Origin: CAMLJR01 sp964631955
GTDB lineage: Bacteria > Pseudomonadota > Gammaproteobacteria > Pseudomonadales > CAMLJR01
Direction of reading: 5' to 3'
Assembly (NCBI GenBank): GCA_964631955.1
Contig: CAZWBA010000003.1
Location: 186,001 to 250,000 of the forward strand
Length of the DNA: 64,000 nucleotides
Below are positions 60,571-64,000 of this stretch, in pieces. The position numbers and the translations under genes are program-made. Under the pieces are notes generated by a model. The model did not search any database. It was given only the letters and a program-made list of their open reading frames with translations, and was not told the DNA's origin. Numbering within the stretch: position 1 is the stretch's first letter; every line of letters begins with the position of its first letter.

Positions 60571-61131
60571 TCAGCGACTGCTCACGCCTTTCGCGCCGCC
60601 CCTATCCATTTCGGTGACATCGAAAATGGTGTACGACAGCGTGATTTCGCTAACTTCAGCCGGCAACTCCTGGTCGACAATGAATTGCATCGGCATTTTT
60701 ACTTCTTCACCTGCTTTGAGCGGCTGCCGCTGGAAGCAGAAACATTCCGTTTTATGAAAATACTGGGCAGAGCGCGCGGGTACAAAGCTCGGTACTGCCT
60801 GCGCCACCATATCCTTGTCGGTGACATTCTTCGCATAGAATTCGATTTTGTTCAGCGCACCGGGATTTACCATCACCATCGCCTCAACCGGGCGAAACTG
60901 CCATGGCATGCCCTCGGCATTCGCGGCAACGAACTGTACCTTGATGGTGCGCGTGGTATCGGCCTTCGCTTCCACCACTTCATATTGCTTGGCCGTGTAT
61001 TTACCGTTGATACCCAGCGCTTCGCAAAGCGTGTTGTACAGCGGCACCATCACCACAAAGACGAAGGCGAACATACCGACTACAGCCAGCGACAACTTAG
61101 CTACAGTTTTGGCGATATCGTTATTCGCCAT
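60571..61131 (-). CDS. ctaG: Cytochrome c oxidase assembly protein CtaG/Cox11
   Basis: A 186-residue protein with one N-terminal helix (LSLAVVGMFAFVFVVMVPLYNTLCEALG). The periplasmic domain has copper ligands in KTECFCFQRQPLKAGE (CFCF) and FIVDQELPAEVSEITLSYTIF. It supplies CuB to subunit I. ATG 61131 has AAGG five bases upstream; an ATG at 61152 is also in frame. It lies directly downstream of coxA. Confidence 0.94.
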   Translation of the reverse strand: MANNDIAKTVAKLSLAVVGMFAFVFVVMVPLYNTLCEALGINGKYTAKQYEVVEAKADTTRTIKVQFVAANAEGMPWQFRPVEAMVMVNPGALNKIEFYAKNVTDKDMVAQAVPSFVPARSAQYFHKTECFCFQRQPLKAGEEVKMPMQFIVDQELPAEVSEITLSYTIFDVTEMDRGGAKGVSSR

Positions 61132-61189
61132 CTCTACCTTCTCTGCAAACAAAATGAACGCGACATTCCATGTCGCGAATTACCTCGGC

Positions 61190-62767
61190 TTACTTGACCT
61201 CGGGCGGTGTGCTGAAGGTGTGGTATGGCGCCGGAGTCGCCACGGTCCACTCCAGCCCTTCCGCACCGTCCCAGACCTTCGGATCATTGATCGGCTTGCC
61301 GGCAACAACCGTACGAATCACGTTGAACAGGAACATGAGCTGGCTGGCACCGTAGATGAATGCACCGATCGACGACATCATATTGAAGTCGGCAAATTGC
61401 AGCGCATAGTCCGGAATACGGCGCGGCATGCCGGCGAGGCCGACGAAATGCTGCGGGAAGAAAGTCAGGTTGAAGCCGATGAACGAAACCCAGAAATGGG
61501 TTTTACCCATCGTCTCGTTGTACATCTTGCCGCACCACTTCGGCAGCCAGTAATACACGGAGGCCGACATCGAGAAAATCGCACCGGCAACCATGGTGTA
61601 GTGGAAGTGCGCGACGACGAAATAGCTATCGTGATACTGGAAATCCACCGGCGCCATCGCCAGCATCACACCCGACAAACCGCCGACCGTGAACAGGAAT
61701 ACGAAGGCGATCGAGAACAGCATCGGCGTTTCAAAGGTCATCGAACCCTTGAACATGGTGGTCACCCAGTTGAACACCTTCACGCCCGTCGGCACCGCAA
61801 TCAGCAGTGTCGCGTACATGAAGAACAGCTCGCCGGCGACCGGCATACCGACCGTATACATGTGGTGAGCCCACACGATGAACGAGAGGAATGCGATCGA
61901 TGCGGTCGCGTAAACCATCGAGGCATAACCGAACAGGGGTTTGCGTGCGAAGGTCGGGATGATCTGCGAGACAACACCGAAGCCCGGCAGAATGATGATG
62001 TAAACCTCGGGGTGGCCGAAGAACCAGAACACGTGCTGGAACAGCACGGGGTCACCGCCGCCAGCGGCCGAGAAGAACGACGTGCCGAAGTGGATATCCA
62101 TCAGCATCATCGTCACCGCACCGGCAAGCACCGGCATAACGGCGACGAGCAGGAATGCGGTGATGAACCAGGTCCATACGAACAGCGGCATTTTCATATA
62201 GGTCATGCCGGGGGCGCGCAGGTTGATGATGGTCGCGATGATGTTGATCGAACCCATGATCGACGATGCACCCATGATGTGCACCGCGAAGATGAAGAAC
62301 GTAACGCTCGGCGGCGCATAGGTCGTCGACAGCGGCGCGTAGAACGTCCAGCCGAAGTTGGGCGCGCCGCCCTCCATGAACAAGGTCGATGCCAGCATCG
62401 CGAACGCGAACGGCAGAATCCAGAAACTCAGGTTGTTCATGCGCGGCAACGCCATGTCCGGCGCGCCGATCATGAGCGGGATCATCCAGTTCGCCAGCCC
62501 CACGAACGCGGGCATGATGGCACCGAACACCATCACCAGACCGTGCATTGTGGTCATCTGGTTGAAGAACTCGGGATGCACGAGCTGCATGCCGGGCTGG
62601 AACAACTCGGCGCGAATGATCATCGCGAACGAGCCGCCCAGAATGAACATCGCAAAGCTGAACCACAGGTACAGCGTGCCGATATCTTTATGGTTGGTGG
62701 TCAAGACCCACCGCATTAAACCTTTTGCAGGTCCGTGATGATGATCACCAGCGTGTGCGTTACCCAT
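61190..62767 (-). CDS. coxA: Cytochrome c oxidase subunit I
   Basis: A 525-residue twelve-helix haem-copper oxidase subunit. Haem a and a3/CuB ligands are seen in TTMHGLVMVFGAIMP, FWFFGHPEVYIIILPGFGVVSQII (CuB His and Tyr cross-link), VWAHHMYTVGM and VVAHFHYTMVAGAIF. The glutamate of the D-channel is in FGHPEVY. It receives haem A from CtaA/SURF1 and CuB from CtaG, all encoded here. Confidence 0.97.
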   Translation of the reverse strand: MGNAHAGDHHHGPAKGLMRWVLTTNHKDIGTLYLWFSFAMFILGGSFAMIIRAELFQPGMQLVHPEFFNQMTTMHGLVMVFGAIMPAFVGLANWMIPLMIGAPDMALPRMNNLSFWILPFAFAMLASTLFMEGGAPNFGWTFYAPLSTTYAPPSVTFFIFAVHIMGASSIMGSINIIATIINLRAPGMTYMKMPLFVWTWFITAFLLVAVMPVLAGAVTMMLMDIHFGTSFFSAAGGGDPVLFQHVFWFFGHPEVYIIILPGFGVVSQIIPTFARKPLFGYASMVYATASIAFLSFIVWAHHMYTVGMPVAGELFFMYATLLIAVPTGVKVFNWVTTMFKGSMTFETPMLFSIAFVFLFTVGGLSGVMLAMAPVDFQYHDSYFVVAHFHYTMVAGAIFSMSASVYYWLPKWCGKMYNETMGKTHFWVSFIGFNLTFFPQHFVGLAGMPRRIPDYALQFADFNMMSSIGAFIYGASQLMFLFNVIRTVVAGKPINDPKVWDGAEGLEWTVATPAPYHTFSTPPEVK

Positions 62768-62778
62768 AGTGAATCCCC

Positions 62779-63957
62779 TTACTGACCTTTCTTGAATTTG
62801 TACACATCAACCGGCTGCGCCATATCGCCCATATTGTTGCCAAAGGCGTTGCGCTGATAGGTCACGACTGCCGCGAGATCAACCTCGTTTAACTGGCCGC
62901 CAAACGCCTGCATTGCCGTGCCCGCCTTACCGTTGACGACAATATCAAGGTGTCCGCGCATATCGCCGGTCGCGAACGGGCTCTTGGCAATGGCTTTACC
63001 GACACCGCCTTCACCGTTGGCGCCGTGACAGGCCACGCAGGCGCGATCGTATACGCCCTTGCCACGCTCGACGAGTTCGGCCAGGGTGAATTGTTTTTCC
63101 ATCAACGCCTTCAGCTCAGCGGCTTCGGCCTTTTTCTTGCCGAGCCATTCGCCGTATTCGTTTTCGGAAACGACATTGACCACGATCGGCATGAAGCCAT
63201 GGTCGCGACCGCAGAGCTCTGCGCACTGACCGCGGTAGATGCCGGTTTTGATGGCGCGCGTATGCGCTTCGTTAATGAAACCGGGGATGGCGTCTTTCTT
63301 CACAGCCAGCTCGGGTACCCACCAGGCGTGGATCACATCGTTGGCTGTCACCAGAAAGCGAACCTTCTTGTTGACGGGTAAATAAAGAGGCTCGTCAACT
63401 TCGATCAGATAATCCTGACCTTTTGCCTCCTGGTTATAAATTTCGGATTGCGGCGTACGCAGCGCGCTGAAGAAGCTGACGTTATCCTTGCCGGCCGGAT
63501 CGATGTACTCGTATTTCCACTTCCACTGATAACCGGTCACGATAACGTCCAGATCGGCGTTCTTCGTATCGTAGATATTCAGCAGAGTTTTGGTCGCCGG
63601 TACCGCGAGCACGATAAGGATCAGGAACGGAACGATAGTCCAGGCGATTTCGAGCTTGGTGCTCTCATGGAAATGCGCCGCCACCGCGCCGCGCGACTTG
63701 CGATGGGCGAAGATCGTGTAAAACATCACGCCGAAAACCACGACCGCGATCGCCACACAGATCCAGAATACAAACATGTGGAGATCGTAAATCTGCTGAC
63801 CGATATCAGTCGCACCAGCCGTCATGTTCACCTGGAACCGTCTACGCCAGGTGTCGGCCTCTGCCTCCGAAGCCGATGCAAAATGTGAAATCGAGCTAAG
63901 TAGCAACAGCACAGGACCAAGCGCGAGCTGAGAGAAACGCTTCGCTTTTAGGTACAT
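62779..63957 (-). CDS. coxB: Cytochrome c oxidase subunit II fused to cytochrome c (caa3-like)
   Basis: A 392-residue protein with a signal peptide, two membrane helices and a CuA domain (DVIHAWWVPELAVKKDAIPG, then YRGQCAELCGRDHGFMP, with both cysteines, His and Met present). Residues 300-392 add a c-type cytochrome (RACVACHGANGEGG, methionine in GTAMQAFGG). Electrons could thus enter via a tethered haem. SCO proteins load its CuA site. It begins the oxidase operon. Confidence 0.96.
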   Translation of the reverse strand: MYLKAKRFSQLALGPVLLLLSSISHFASASEAEADTWRRRFQVNMTAGATDIGQQIYDLHMFVFWICVAIAVVVFGVMFYTIFAHRKSRGAVAAHFHESTKLEIAWTIVPFLILIVLAVPATKTLLNIYDTKNADLDVIVTGYQWKWKYEYIDPAGKDNVSFFSALRTPQSEIYNQEAKGQDYLIEVDEPLYLPVNKKVRFLVTANDVIHAWWVPELAVKKDAIPGFINEAHTRAIKTGIYRGQCAELCGRDHGFMPIVVNVVSENEYGEWLGKKKAEAAELKALMEKQFTLAELVERGKGVYDRACVACHGANGEGGVGKAIAKSPFATGDMRGHLDIVVNGKAGTAMQAFGGQLNEVDLAAVVTYQRNAFGNNMGDMAQPVDVYKFKKGQ

Positions 63958-64000
63958 CTTCCCGTGTCTCCAAAAGTTGAGTTGATTAGAACCCGAACAT
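63958..64000. other. Start of the region upstream of coxB
   Basis: Only 43 bases before the window edge. The promoter of the oxidase operon probably lies further out; nothing can be assigned. Confidence 0.4.

Noticed and set aside
60848..62719. A very long plus-strand open frame opposite coxA
   Set aside because: It is rich in Arg, His and Asp-type residues typical of antisense frames of G+C-rich genes, and coxA on the other strand is unmistakable.
1..64000. CRISPR array or tRNA/rRNA genes
   Set aside because: No regularly spaced direct repeats of 25-40 bases and no cloverleaf-like or rRNA-like sequence were noticed in any intergenic region.

Overview
The window reads as chromosomal DNA of a gammaproteobacterium with Pseudomonas-like gene order. 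Neighbourhoods pointing that way are ilvE-waaF-waaC-waaG-kinase, msbA near hldE, dsbA/cytochrome c4/c5/engB/polA, thrB next to znuA, znuCB, and a caa3-type cytochrome oxidase cluster with ctaG, surf1, ctaA, cyoE and sco. Base composition is moderately G+C-rich except for a clearly A+T-richer stretch from about 7.3 to 14.4 kb. I cannot name the genus from sequence alone; a relative of the Pseudomonas/Cellvibrio group is the best guess.

Layout. 1-122: the 3' end of rmlC (dTDP-rhamnose synthesis). 0.3-7.3 kb: ilvE, then LPS inner-core genes waaF, waaC, a YkuD L,D-transpeptidase, waaG and one very large gene carrying three kinase domains in a row. 7.3-14.4 kb: an A+T-rich accessory block with a CgeB-like glycosyltransferase, a nucleotidyltransferase-like protein of unknown role, a small Kdo/WaaP-type kinase, a GNAT/DUF1778 toxin-antitoxin pair, a GT-C membrane glycosyltransferase and a GT2 enzyme. 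14.4-18.4 kb: the O-antigen initiation set wbpV-wbpL-wbpM. 18.5-24.5 kb: msbA, hldE and a gene encoding two complete D-Ala-D-Ala ligase-like ATP-grasp modules in one chain. 24.5-28.9 kb: a DUF4265-like protein, yciA, uvrD and hexR. 28.84-30.32 kb: a small insert bounded by a 26-bp direct repeat of the hexR 3' end, carrying a PEGA lipoprotein, an outer-membrane protein fragment and an XRE regulator. 30.4-37.6 kb: a CcdA-like antitoxin remnant, an Rrf2-type SUF regulator and the operon sufB-C-D-S-U-A-T. 37.6-45.2 kb: a zinc metallopeptidase, CaiB CoA-transferase, TPR protein, pldA, two SDR enzymes and a GGDEF protein. 45.2-52.5 kb: dsbA, cytochromes c4 and c5, engB, a probable sRNA, polA, thrB and a 64-residue secreted peptide. 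52.6-55.1 kb: znuA and znuCB. 55.1-64.0 kb: sco, cyoE, ctaA, a Sco-like protein, surf1, a DUF2909 protein, coxC, ctaG, coxA and coxB.

How the parts work together. The first 24 kb is mostly one envelope programme: rhamnose and heptose precursors (rmlC, hldE), inner-core assembly and phosphorylation (waaFCG and the kinases), O-antigen initiation and sugar editing (wbpVLM), side glycosyltransferases and lipid A export (msbA). The SUF operon builds Fe-S clusters under its own Rrf2 regulator. The last 9 kb makes the aa3-type terminal oxidase with its haem A, CuA and CuB maturation factors, while cytochromes c4/c5 upstream could feed it electrons.

Most unusual items: the tandem Ddl-like protein (21971-24526), the triple-kinase LPS protein (5044-7335), the hexR-tail direct repeat bounding a small insert, a probable Spot42/ErsA-position sRNA with a sigma-E-like promoter (47956-48100), a cluster of seven GTAACA motifs upstream of a tiny secreted protein containing a TonB-box-like string, and several long palindromic intergenic repeats.
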